From Candidatus Thorarchaeota archaeon SMTZ1-45 (GTDB lineage: Archaea > Asgardarchaeota > Thorarchaeia > Thorarchaeales > Thorarchaeaceae), in contig LRSL01000081.1 in the NCBI GenBank assembly GCA_001563335.1, forward strand, positions 1 to 64,000: a DNA stretch of 64,000 nt. The letters run 5' to 3'. The notes below the pieces were generated by a model. It made no database searches and had not been told where the DNA came from. It saw only the letters and a program-made list of their open reading frames with translations. Positions 37,678 to 47,056 of this stretch are shown here, in pieces. The position numbers were made by a program, and so were the translations under genes. Position 1 is the stretch's first letter. Every line of letters begins with the position of its first letter.

Positions 37678-39600
37678 ATGGCTGAGTTTCGTGTAGGTCG
37701 TGGTCATGATGGTCCCGCCCGCGTGGGTGAGTATATTCTAGGACCTACAACATATGCAACACCTCTCTTGACCTCATCATTCACCTCCAGTGATTCCATC
37801 ATTTCATATGGGACCCAAGGTCGTGACGAACCTTTTTCAAAGAAACCAATGTTGATCGCACTTCCTTTCACCAGTCATTTCAATGATTTTCCTCTATCAA
37901 ATGTCCGAGAATCTGACGCAATTATCCTGCCATCTTTGATCTCACTTGCAGCCATAAGTCATGAATCCCCTGGCTTAGTCCTTGACCTTCAACATGACGT
38001 TCTTTCAAGACTCACAAAAGATATTGATCCATCTAGGACCATTATTCGTATCCCCTCTGAGTTGAACCCTGAATCAATTACAAACTCACACAACTTTGGT
38101 TCTCATGGTGCCGCATTTTCTTTCAATGGCCTACTAGGTTCTAATGACTTTGGTGCCATTCACCTTCGAACTCGTCTGCCTCTCTTCATGCTTGCACTTG
38201 CCCTAGGCCGAATTGAACCAGGACTCATTCCACTCCTTTTCTACGTCGGGTTTGACATCATTGACATCGGTCACGCAGAGGAAGCTGCTGCAAAAAAGCT
38301 CAGGTTGTGGAAAAACGGTTCTGAGAGGATAGAGCTTGGAAAAGAACGTCGCTATTGTTCATGCCCCGCCTGTGAGAAGCTTGACAATGCTACGCCAGAA
38401 GCCCTACAGGGTATTATTCTAGAACATAATCTTGGAATCTACAAATCTATTCTTTCTGAGTCAAAGGATGCAATGAGATCCGGTCGTTTACGATGGCTAG
38501 TGGAGAGTTCTACTCACAACTCTCCCGCACAAGCCTCTCTCATACGGCTGGTCAATAGAGAACTCTACCCCTTTATTGAAGAATTCTCTCCCACAACAGG
38601 ACCAGATGCCTTACCAGTGATTGGGTCCGAATCTTACAATGCTCCAGTAGTACAAAGGTTTAGAGATTATGTAGCAAATAGATATGCTGCTCCTGATAAC
38701 AAACCAATCATTCTCCTGCTACCTTGCTCTGCGAAGAAACCCTATTCTGACTCAAAGTCTCACAGAAAATTCTCTGCTGTAATTGAATCAGCAATGAGTG
38801 GAATGGAATCTAGAGTGGCTCAAGTTATACTTACCTCACCACTTGGACTAGTCCCTCGAGAACTTGAAAGAATCTATCCTGCTGGCCAATATGACATACC
38901 TGTGACTGGCGATTGGGATACAGAAGAAATCGCAATTGGTGCCAACGCCCTCATTACCCACCTAAACAAATTCCCTATTTCTTCAGTTGTCATAGCACAT
39001 GTGTCTGGAGGTTATCTGGACATAGTCCGAGCTGCGGAACCAAGAATTGCACAAAGTCTGATCTATACGACACATGAGAATCGAGCAACAAGTCGTGAGT
39101 CACTAAATGCATTACAGGAAACGCTAATCGAACTCAAAGAGATTCTCTCTATATCTGGTGGACCTAGAACTGAATTGGAAGAGATTGTTACCGCTACAGC
39201 AGATTATCAGTTCGGAGCTAGGGCTGGTAAAGTATTAGTCCCTGAACATGCAAAACTCAGGGGAAAGCCATACAAGCAAATCATCTGTAGTTTAAATGAG
39301 GATCAAATCTGTTCCTATGTGGCTGAGAGTGGCACACTATCACTGACACTTGCTGGAGGAAAACTTCTTGCTCCACTAAATCGTTATTGGGTCCGTCTTG
39401 AGGCTCCAAAAGTCAAGGGTGGATCCGTCTTTGCGGTGGGTATACAAAAGGCTGATTTTACCATTCGTCCTGGTGATGAAGTCGTTGTCATTAACGAATC
39501 CAATGATGTTATTGCTGTAGGTCGAAGTGAGATGTCTGGCCGTGAGATGTGCGAGTTACCACGAGGTAGAGCTGTAACTGTTCGTCATAAAAAGGAGTGA
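37678..39600 (+). CDS. arcS: Archaeosine synthase alpha subunit ArcS (TGT-like + DUF5591 + PUA)
   Basis: TGT-like N-terminus (LPLFMLALALGRIEPGLIPLLFYVGFDIID); ILLLPCSAKKPYSDSKSHRKF; GLVPRELERIYPAGQYDIPVTGDWD; PUA at GDEVVVINESNDVIAVGRSEMSG. Confidence 0.9.
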   Translation: MAEFRVGRGHDGPARVGEYILGPTTYATPLLTSSFTSSDSIISYGTQGRDEPFSKKPMLIALPFTSHFNDFPLSNVRESDAIILPSLISLAAISHESPGLVLDLQHDVLSRLTKDIDPSRTIIRIPSELNPESITNSHNFGSHGAAFSFNGLLGSNDFGAIHLRTRLPLFMLALALGRIEPGLIPLLFYVGFDIIDIGHAEEAAAKKLRLWKNGSERIELGKERRYCSCPACEKLDNATPEALQGIILEHNLGIYKSILSESKDAMRSGRLRWLVESSTHNSPAQASLIRLVNRELYPFIEEFSPTTGPDALPVIGSESYNAPVVQRFRDYVANRYAAPDNKPIILLLPCSAKKPYSDSKSHRKFSAVIESAMSGMESRVAQVILTSPLGLVPRELERIYPAGQYDIPVTGDWDTEEIAIGANALITHLNKFPISSVVIAHVSGGYLDIVRAAEPRIAQSLIYTTHENRATSRESLNALQETLIELKEILSISGGPRTELEEIVTATADYQFGARAGKVLVPEHAKLRGKPYKQIICSLNEDQICSYVAESGTLSLTLAGGKLLAPLNRYWVRLEAPKVKGGSVFAVGIQKADFTIRPGDEVVVINESNDVIAVGRSEMSGREMCELPRGRAVTVRHKKE

Positions 39601-39609
39601 AAGAGAGGT

Positions 39610-40692
39610 ATGGAAGTAACTCTTAGACAAATCAATGAAGTTGTTCAACAAGCCACTCTACAGGCTCGAGGAAGTTCACTCAGAAAGAGAAAGAAAAGAA
39701 ATCCAATACAACCCTCTGCGAAGTGGACAGCACCCGCCAGAGTTGGTAGAGAACAAGGAACTGCACTTGCAGTTGTCTTGTCAACCATAGGATGTGCGCA
39801 TGCACGGAGTGATGCAGGAGGTTGCACAATGTGTAGCTATCTCCTAGATGGTACACAAGAAAAGCCAACTTCCGAAGAGATAGTTGCCCAATTCAAATTT
39901 GCAATTTTGGAGCTAGACATGAAAGAAGCTCCATTATCAGTCAAAATCTACACTAGTGGTAGTTTTTTGGATGATGAAGAAGTCCCATCAGAGGCAAGAT
40001 TCAAGATTCTGAATTTAATATCAAAAGATGAGAGGATACGTGAAGTAGTGCTTGAATCTCGACCAGAATATGTCAATGATATGAATCTATCAGATATTCG
40101 AGAGGCACTTGGTGATAGAACTATTGAGATTGGGATGGGGCTCGAAAGTGCAAGTGATGCAGTTCGTTCAGTTTGCGTAAACAAAAATTTCGACTTGAAA
40201 ATATTCAGCAATGCTCTGAAGACCGCTAAGAAATTCAATATTGGCACTCGTGCTTATGTGTTACTCAAGCCACCTTTTCTTACAGAACGTGATGCACTTC
40301 TTGATGCTATCTCAACAATACAAGAAGCACAAACATTGGGGGTCACAACTGTTTCTCTTAATCCAGTCAATGTACAGAGGGATACACTAGTTGAGAAGCT
40401 CTGGACACGAGGCAATTACAGACCACCTTGGTTATGGAGTGTTCTTGAAGTACTTCGTGAAGCTACAAGTATCTCTGATCGGTGGATGAAGATTGTCTGT
40501 GATCCTGTAGGGGGAGGAAAGAGAAGAGGTGCACACAATTGTGGTAAGTGTGATAGTGAAATACTAGATGCAATTCGAGAATTCTCATTGAGTCAAAACT
40601 CTTCTTTGCTGGATAATCTGAGTTGTGACTGTATCAATCAGTGGAAACATGTCCTGACACACGAAGACTTCTCTCTAGTGGCTCATAGATGA
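39610..40692 (+). CDS. raSEA: Archaeosine biosynthesis radical SAM protein RaSEA
   Basis: LSTIGCAHARSDAGGCTMCSYLLDGT radical SAM cysteine region; adjacency to arcS. Confidence 0.88.
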   Translation: MEVTLRQINEVVQQATLQARGSSLRKRKKRNPIQPSAKWTAPARVGREQGTALAVVLSTIGCAHARSDAGGCTMCSYLLDGTQEKPTSEEIVAQFKFAILELDMKEAPLSVKIYTSGSFLDDEEVPSEARFKILNLISKDERIREVVLESRPEYVNDMNLSDIREALGDRTIEIGMGLESASDAVRSVCVNKNFDLKIFSNALKTAKKFNIGTRAYVLLKPPFLTERDALLDAISTIQEAQTLGVTTVSLNPVNVQRDTLVEKLWTRGNYRPPWLWSVLEVLREATSISDRWMKIVCDPVGGGKRRGAHNCGKCDSEILDAIREFSLSQNSSLLDNLSCDCINQWKHVLTHEDFSLVAHR

Positions 40693-40770
40693 AATATGTG
40701 TCTTATGAAAAAGGTCATAAAGAATATCAAGTGGCGGTGCCATGTTTTGAATAATCTGGAGTGATTGATA

Positions 40771-41118
40771 ATGGCTCGATATGTAACCCGAGTGTCTGTT
40801 TGGTTCTATAGTGAAGGAGCCTCACCTTCTCAGGTGATGAGCAAGCTCCTTGATCTTGGCTTTAAACCTGTCAGAGGGGCATATGATTTCGTATATGAAC
40901 ACAATAATGAAAACATGACTGAAGCGGACCTTGGAAGTGCTATTATTGAGATTTCAAATGCATTACATAAAACACTCTCAGGGTTCAAGGTTTTTTACAA
41001 TCTAGATACGAGTCTTTCCAATGGGGAGGATGATTATGCCCCACTCGAAGATATCGATGCTGAGTTAGAAGAAACTCGAAAAGCACTTGAGGAGATTGAG
41101 AACGAAACTAAATTGTGA
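40771..41118 (+). CDS. Conserved hypothetical protein
   Basis: 116 aa, MARYVTRVSVWFYSEGASPSQVMSKLLDLGFKPVRGAYDFVYEH; coiled-coil-like acidic C-terminus. Confidence 0.65.
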   Translation: MARYVTRVSVWFYSEGASPSQVMSKLLDLGFKPVRGAYDFVYEHNNENMTEADLGSAIIEISNALHKTLSGFKVFYNLDTSLSNGEDDYAPLEDIDAELEETRKALEEIENETKL

Positions 41119-41124
41119 TTTTTC

Positions 41125-41155
41125 GGAATGGGTGAGTTGTTTTTCTCACCCATCC
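41125..41155. terminator. Stem-loop between convergent genes, candidate bidirectional terminator
   Basis: GGAATGGGTGAG-TTGTTTTT-CTCACCCATCC followed by TTTAT. Confidence 0.5.
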
Positions 41156-41172
41156 TTTATAATCCGATTCTA

Positions 41173-42954
41173 CTAGATTGATGTAACTTCAGGTTCGCGG
41201 CGTTCGTACTCACCCTCCCCTTGTACTATGACCCTAAGTTTTTTCTTGTCTCCAGGATTCATTCGAGTCCAAGTCCATACCATTTTTGAACCATCAGAAA
41301 CAGCTGAAACCTCAGGAGCATCCTCCTCTGGATCTGTGGATACATAATCGAATCCCGAAGGAATCCAGTCGGAAACCTGAATGTTTTCAGCGGTCACCTC
41401 ACCACTATTAGTAACTACAAGCACTACGATATACTCTCCAGCGCCTACTCCTTTGTTTATAGCTTTCTTTGTTGAGATCGCCCGTTTCTTGTAGATTACT
41501 CCAAGCTTATGTCCATCCTCTGGACTTCCTACGATTGCTGGTACCCCTGCAGGCTCTGTATTCGCTGTACAGGTGACTGGTGAAGGATATTCCTTCTCAG
41601 GTCGACTTCGCCACGCCATTATAGCATAGTTGATTTTGATGCTTTCACCAGGCTCTAATTCTCCAACTGTATTTCTGAGGTCTTCTAATCTGAACGATAT
41701 TTTATGAGGTTTCTCTGGATCTTGGTCTTCAGGATCTATTACAAACTCGAAGGGTCCCGTGTACTCTTCGTTTCTAATCCAAACAGTGACATGCTCACTA
41801 GTTGGAGGCATGACATCATCTGGTAGATTATCCTCAATAGTGATCTCATTTATTTTTGCAGATCCATTGTTAGTCACTTCAATTGTGACCTCAACTGGTG
41901 TCTTGTCAAAGCTACTTACCGAAGGTGGGTCGAATGTCTTTTCATAATCAATACTATAAACTGGAATCTCTTGAGGTACTTTCTTAATTGTTCCAAGTAC
42001 TCTCTTTTTGATCTCTCTAGCAGGTGTGTATATGATGTCTTGTGTGCATTTTGGAGTTGACTTGCTTTCGACCTCAAAGCTTGAAGTCCACTCTTGATTT
42101 GGTTCCAATTCAATGCCAGGAGTTTCCTCTATCATCTTCTGTTTCTCGCTACCGTCCTCGGGAGTGAGATAGACCTCTGCTTTGTCCAACCTGACAATTA
42201 AGTCGCTTTCATTTGAACATTCCAGTGTGCATTGCCATTGATTTGGTTCTGTTTCAGCAGTTTCGATTCCAGTCAGAAATTCAGTAAGTGCTGTCAGGTC
42301 AGGATTTAGATTGGATCTTTGTTGGTCTTCGCCTCTATAAGTGATGACAACATCTCCAGCTCCCTTGGGTTCCGTATCGTCGACATATCCTCTTGCTCGT
42401 AGAACAAGTGATGAGGATTCGTGTGGATAGACTACAAAGTCCTTCCAGACTACTTGTTTAGTTCCTTCATCATATTCTGCGTTACCTGACTTTACAGACA
42501 TAATTTCAATATTGGAGAGTTCTGGAGGAATTGTCTTATTGAGAATGATATTGTCAATTTCTCCATCTGTTTCATTGGTGATAGTTAATGTAATCTTAAC
42601 AGGATTTTCCTTATCTTTAACATATGCCCAGTGAGGTTCATCTGTTTCAATTGTACCACATGTATCAAACACTTCTTTGAAGGTCAATATTGGTGATTCT
42701 ACATTAAGACCATAGTTGGCCTCCCACTTTCCACCGACATCTATCTCACCAGCGACAAGTTTTTCGTCACCAATATCTGTTGCACCACGCGTTTCACCAA
42801 GGTGGACTTTTACATTCCAGATACGGCTCCTCTCTGACACATTATTAACGCTTAGAACACCCGAAGCATCAATACTATTCAGCTCAGATCGTTCTCCAAG
42901 CTTAACCTTCTCTGACTCTTCGAGGTCAATTACGATTTTTTTTCTTTCACTCAT
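41173..42954 (-). CDS. DUF11-like beta-sandwich repeat protein with no evident signal peptide or TM segment
   Basis: Repeated modules such as PVKITLTITNETDGEIDNIILNKTIPPELSNIEI, PVEVTIEVTNNGSAKINEITIEDNLPDDV, YIVVLVVTNSGEVTAENIQVSDWIPSGFDYVSTDP. Confidence 0.8.
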   Translation of the reverse strand: MSERKKIVIDLEESEKVKLGERSELNSIDASGVLSVNNVSERSRIWNVKVHLGETRGATDIGDEKLVAGEIDVGGKWEANYGLNVESPILTFKEVFDTCGTIETDEPHWAYVKDKENPVKITLTITNETDGEIDNIILNKTIPPELSNIEIMSVKSGNAEYDEGTKQVVWKDFVVYPHESSSLVLRARGYVDDTEPKGAGDVVITYRGEDQQRSNLNPDLTALTEFLTGIETAETEPNQWQCTLECSNESDLIVRLDKAEVYLTPEDGSEKQKMIEETPGIELEPNQEWTSSFEVESKSTPKCTQDIIYTPAREIKKRVLGTIKKVPQEIPVYSIDYEKTFDPPSVSSFDKTPVEVTIEVTNNGSAKINEITIEDNLPDDVMPPTSEHVTVWIRNEEYTGPFEFVIDPEDQDPEKPHKISFRLEDLRNTVGELEPGESIKINYAIMAWRSRPEKEYPSPVTCTANTEPAGVPAIVGSPEDGHKLGVIYKKRAISTKKAINKGVGAGEYIVVLVVTNSGEVTAENIQVSDWIPSGFDYVSTDPEEDAPEVSAVSDGSKMVWTWTRMNPGDKKKLRVIVQGEGEYERREPEVTSI

Positions 42955-43026
42955 TCAATGCACACTCATTGTTTTACACTTGTTTTTAGGATCTTCTGGT
43001 TCTAGTGCCAACCTTGCAGGAAGACA

Positions 43027-43740
43027 TTAGTCTAGCTCGTATCTAAACTCGTTTCCTGCCGCCCAGAAAACTTTCAGGACTTGGCCCGGTTCTAAAATCA
43101 CTGGAGAAATTCCTTGACCAAACTGCTGAATATATTTGGAGAATTTCTTCGGATCCTCCTCTGATGACCATCTCATAGGTACTCCAACGCGTGGTTTAGC
43201 ATCAATGCATAGACTAACTGCGTCTTTTACCTGAAAGACACCATCACCACCAACTGGAACTATAAGTACATCCATATCGAATTGCTCGAATGGACCACGT
43301 ATCACTGCATCACCAAGATATCCTACTTTCATGTCTCCAATCTCAATATACAATCCGAGATTTTCAATTCGTCCACCTTCTCCCTCATCGATTCTTGAAA
43401 GAGCATAGGGTGTAATCTTCAAATCTGGTATCTCGTAGGGGACTTCAGATTCGAGAATATGAACTAACCACGGTTTGACTCCTTTTTCAGAAGCTTTGTC
43501 AGCGGCTCCCTGATTGCCTAAGAACCATGCTTTTGAATTGACTGCGATTGTTGCTGCGTTTCCGACCGCATCTTCAGATTGATTCGTAGCAATAACTATT
43601 CTCGCACCAAAATCATCAGGAACGACTGGTTCTTCATTCCAAATTCCTGGATTTAGGAGAACAGTCATTTCATTATACTCGAGTGCGAATGAAGTCTTTC
43701 CAAAGTACACTATTTTGAGCAACGAATCACATCCCGTCAA
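43027..43740 (-). CDS. MBL-fold (UlaG-like) protein lacking the metal-binding His motif
   Basis: LLKIVYFGKTSFALEYNEMTVLLNPG; ATNQSEDAVGNA where HxHxDH is expected; MKVGYLGDAVIRG; DVLIVPVGGDGVFQVKDAV. Confidence 0.78.
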   Translation of the reverse strand: MTGCDSLLKIVYFGKTSFALEYNEMTVLLNPGIWNEEPVVPDDFGARIVIATNQSEDAVGNAATIAVNSKAWFLGNQGAADKASEKGVKPWLVHILESEVPYEIPDLKITPYALSRIDEGEGGRIENLGLYIEIGDMKVGYLGDAVIRGPFEQFDMDVLIVPVGGDGVFQVKDAVSLCIDAKPRVGVPMRWSSEEDPKKFSKYIQQFGQGISPVILEPGQVLKVFWAAGNEFRYELD

Positions 43741-43969
43741 ATTACACTGGCACGGTCAAACCAGAATGACTGCTGCACTACTATCGTTGAGCTTGTCATT
43801 AATAAGCTAATTTCTAACCTATGCGGAGTTCTTTGTCGAACTATAAATTCAGAGCATATTTCCGCTGCTTCTTAAGAGGGCTCTGATCCGCCGAGTGCTA
43901 TCTTTTTATGACTCTGACAGGACAGTGATTTAGAGGTCCTGCAAATCCTGAGGAATTATAGAGAGTGAG

Positions 43970-45271
43970 TTGGATTCTATGTTAGATAAGATTCTCACTG
44001 AAAATTTCAGAAGAACACTAAAGCTCGTCTTTACTGACATTCAAAATCAGCAGGACCGACGCGATGAACAGGAGTTTGCTAAGGATGAAGTCCGCATCAA
44101 AGATCGTCTTTTGGACACATTCATATCATACAGTCCTGATGTGATTTTAAATAACGATTTCCGCATCGCTGCAATTGATGGGTCCGGTTCTGACAGTCTT
44201 ATGACCCTTGATGACATTCGTATCCATTTCATTAGTACTTCAACCGTAGTGGTGGACACAAACACACGATCTGAAAACCTGTTTTCACCAATAGACCGAG
44301 ATAGACTGGAACACGAACTGGGTGAACAACCACATATAGACCTTCATTGGCATTCTGGAGTCCGTAATGATGCCCGTGACAAGCTGGCTGAAACTCTCGC
44401 AAATATTTATCCATTGAAAGATGTCACAAGTCTTACTCTGCCATTTTTCCAAGATTACACAAAGGGAAAGATCTCCTCGTTTTCGGATTTTAGTGAAACG
44501 GAATATGAGAAGCATATTCCACGTCTACGAGAGATGGAATCATTGATCTCAAGAGAGCAATTATTGACAAATCCGACTGTTCATGAAGAGATAAGAAAAA
44601 CTAGTGAATATGCAGCAGCACGTAAAGTATTGATGAGCGATATAAATCCAAAGTATCTCCTCTTGGATGGAGCAATGTCTGTATTCATGCATTTTGTACG
44701 ACACTTTCCATCAATGCCCAGTGGATTCATGCTTAGAGACTTATGTGCACTCGCACGACAGAAGGAAGTTGTATTGTGTGCTGTAAGCAAGAACCATACA
44801 ATCCCTTTTGCTCATCGAATTGCGAATTTGGCAAGAGATGCTTTTGGAGGTAGTGCAAAGTGGTTCTGTCACCTTCCCAGCAGTGAAGACCCCGAGGGAG
44901 GTCTCCATATTTATGATGATCGAACCTATATCCCTCCAATATTGGCAGTGCCTTACCTATACAGCTTCTCTCGCGATAATAGACCTTCAAGAATTGATTT
45001 TGATAGAATTTGGTGGCTTGAGAACATATTTGTTCCAGGTGACCCTGAGGCCACCCGTACTAATGAAAAGGCACTCTTTGCTGAACTCGAGTTCATGTCA
45101 AGAGATGCTCGGTGGTACGGATACCCCGTACCTCTTGCCTTGGCTCACGAGTCATGCAAATTAAGTTATGAAGATTTACGACTAGCAAAAGAAGTGTGCA
45201 TGGATGTTAGAGCTGAAATGAATTTGGAACGACGAGATGCACAACCACTCCGTGCAGATTATGACTTATAA
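43970..45271 (+). CDS. nurA: NurA nuclease
   Basis: FRIAAIDGSGSDSLM and position 5' of herA-mre11-rad50; RPSRIDFDRIWW... Confidence 0.82.
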   Translation: MDSMLDKILTENFRRTLKLVFTDIQNQQDRRDEQEFAKDEVRIKDRLLDTFISYSPDVILNNDFRIAAIDGSGSDSLMTLDDIRIHFISTSTVVVDTNTRSENLFSPIDRDRLEHELGEQPHIDLHWHSGVRNDARDKLAETLANIYPLKDVTSLTLPFFQDYTKGKISSFSDFSETEYEKHIPRLREMESLISREQLLTNPTVHEEIRKTSEYAAARKVLMSDINPKYLLLDGAMSVFMHFVRHFPSMPSGFMLRDLCALARQKEVVLCAVSKNHTIPFAHRIANLARDAFGGSAKWFCHLPSSEDPEGGLHIYDDRTYIPPILAVPYLYSFSRDNRPSRIDFDRIWWLENIFVPGDPEATRTNEKALFAELEFMSRDARWYGYPVPLALAHESCKLSYEDLRLAKEVCMDVRAEMNLERRDAQPLRADYDL

Positions 45272-45285
45272 CCGAGGAAAACACA

Positions 45286-47046
45286 ATGAGTTTAGATAAA
45301 GACAAACTTGGAGAACTTTATGGAAAAGTTGGGGCGGGTAACCAAACCTCACTTGGGATAATGGGAAGTAACCGTGATATTAGCGTGGGGGAGATCTTTT
45401 TGATATATTCCCATCGTGATGGCCATGAGAGAGTGTTCTTCTTCAGAGTCCTAGGTCTAGAAAATTATCTACGACAAGTCGATGATTTAGCTCGTGTGGC
45501 TGGCACGCTCATGGTTGAAGGCGATGCCTATCTGTCAGGAATTGAACGGAACATGCTGCTTTCTGTTGGTGGCAGAATGCTTGGTTACGCGGAGGATAAG
45601 GATGGAAAATGGGATTTTCACTCACCAAGGCGGCTACCAGACCATTTGGCTTCGGTTTATCGTCCTATCCCTGGCACGTCTGATGAGAATGTTAGGAACA
45701 TGCTCGAGGGTCAGATTGACGGTGAGGTCTATGTTGGAGACCTACAAGTTGGAGAAACTACACTTGATGTTCCAATCAGGATTCCATCAAAATATCTACC
45801 AATGCATGTAGGTATCTTTGGTTCTACGGGGGCTGGAAAAAGCAATTTAATGATGGTACTGATTAAATCAATCATTGATAATAATCTCAATGCCTTCAGA
45901 AGACCTAATCAGGCTTTGCCACGAATATCTGCATTCTGTATTGACCCCCACGACGAGTTTGCTAAGGGCGTTGACAAATATGGTATTCAACATGTGGTTG
46001 AAGATATGAGCCCATCAACCAGGTCTGAAGTTCTTGGTGATTTTTATTACCTGACAACCCACAAGAGAGCCACGACTAGGGAGATTAGGAAGTACGCTCG
46101 TGAGATCAGAATCTTGTGGTCTGAAATTCAACCTAGAGACCTATACTCTATACGAGAGTTCACACCTGAGATGTCCTCCTTCATAGACGCACAATATTCA
46201 GTAGCAAAAGAGGATTGGATAAGTTCGATTGTTAATATGGCAGAGGATGATGCAGGAGTGCCTGTTGGAACATTGAGGGCAGTCAAACGCAGGCTTAGTT
46301 TCCTTGAGAGATCTCCGATTTTCATTGAAAAAGGGACTTCCATTCTTAGTGACATTTTCTATGCAATGGAAACCGGGAGAATTCTCGTTGTCAATACTAG
46401 CCTAATGAGCGATATGGAGCAGTTCCTCTTGACAACGATAGTAACACGAACATTATCTGATATGAGGCGTGCTTTGAAGAGTAGTGGAAATCTAAGCGAT
46501 TTTGAGAATCAGGGTCAGATGCGTCTTCCTAAACCATTCTTTGAAAATGTTAAGAAGCAAGCTCGGGCATTTTACGGTCTGGGAGGTGTAGGAGATGACA
46601 CTCCTGTTCAAGACCCACGAAAACTTCCAGTTATTCAAGTGACAGTCGAGGAGGCGCCATCTATACTCAATCCTGAGCTGATGAGAGGTCAATCAGTCTT
46701 TAAGGACATATCACGTCAAGGTAGGAAATTCAATATTGGATTGCTCGTTGTAAGCCAACAGGTCAGTGTGCTTGATAATGTCATATTAAGTCAGATGAAC
46801 ACTGAGATTAATCTAAGACTTGGTAATGAACGTGAGATACGTGCTTGTGTAGAAAATGCAAGTGTGAACATATCCGGATTTGAGGACGAGTTTCGGGTAA
46901 TGTCCCGAGGCGAGGCAATTGTGACTCAGTCGTACAGAGAGCTTCCTTTACCTGCCAAGATACCCCTGTTTGATGATATTTATGAAAAGGATAGACATAG
47001 ATACAAAGACAAAGAGTCAAAGAAAAAACAAGAACATATACTATGA
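45286..47046 (+). CDS. herA: HerA bipolar DNA helicase
   Basis: HVGIFGSTGAGKSNLMMVLIKSI; CIDPHDEF; FKDISRQGRKFNIGLLVVSQQVSVLDNVILSQMNTEINLRL. Confidence 0.93.
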   Translation: MSLDKDKLGELYGKVGAGNQTSLGIMGSNRDISVGEIFLIYSHRDGHERVFFFRVLGLENYLRQVDDLARVAGTLMVEGDAYLSGIERNMLLSVGGRMLGYAEDKDGKWDFHSPRRLPDHLASVYRPIPGTSDENVRNMLEGQIDGEVYVGDLQVGETTLDVPIRIPSKYLPMHVGIFGSTGAGKSNLMMVLIKSIIDNNLNAFRRPNQALPRISAFCIDPHDEFAKGVDKYGIQHVVEDMSPSTRSEVLGDFYYLTTHKRATTREIRKYAREIRILWSEIQPRDLYSIREFTPEMSSFIDAQYSVAKEDWISSIVNMAEDDAGVPVGTLRAVKRRLSFLERSPIFIEKGTSILSDIFYAMETGRILVVNTSLMSDMEQFLLTTIVTRTLSDMRRALKSSGNLSDFENQGQMRLPKPFFENVKKQARAFYGLGGVGDDTPVQDPRKLPVIQVTVEEAPSILNPELMRGQSVFKDISRQGRKFNIGLLVVSQQVSVLDNVILSQMNTEINLRLGNEREIRACVENASVNISGFEDEFRVMSRGEAIVTQSYRELPLPAKIPLFDDIYEKDRHRYKDKESKKKQEHIL

Positions 47047-47056
47047 GGCTGACTAG

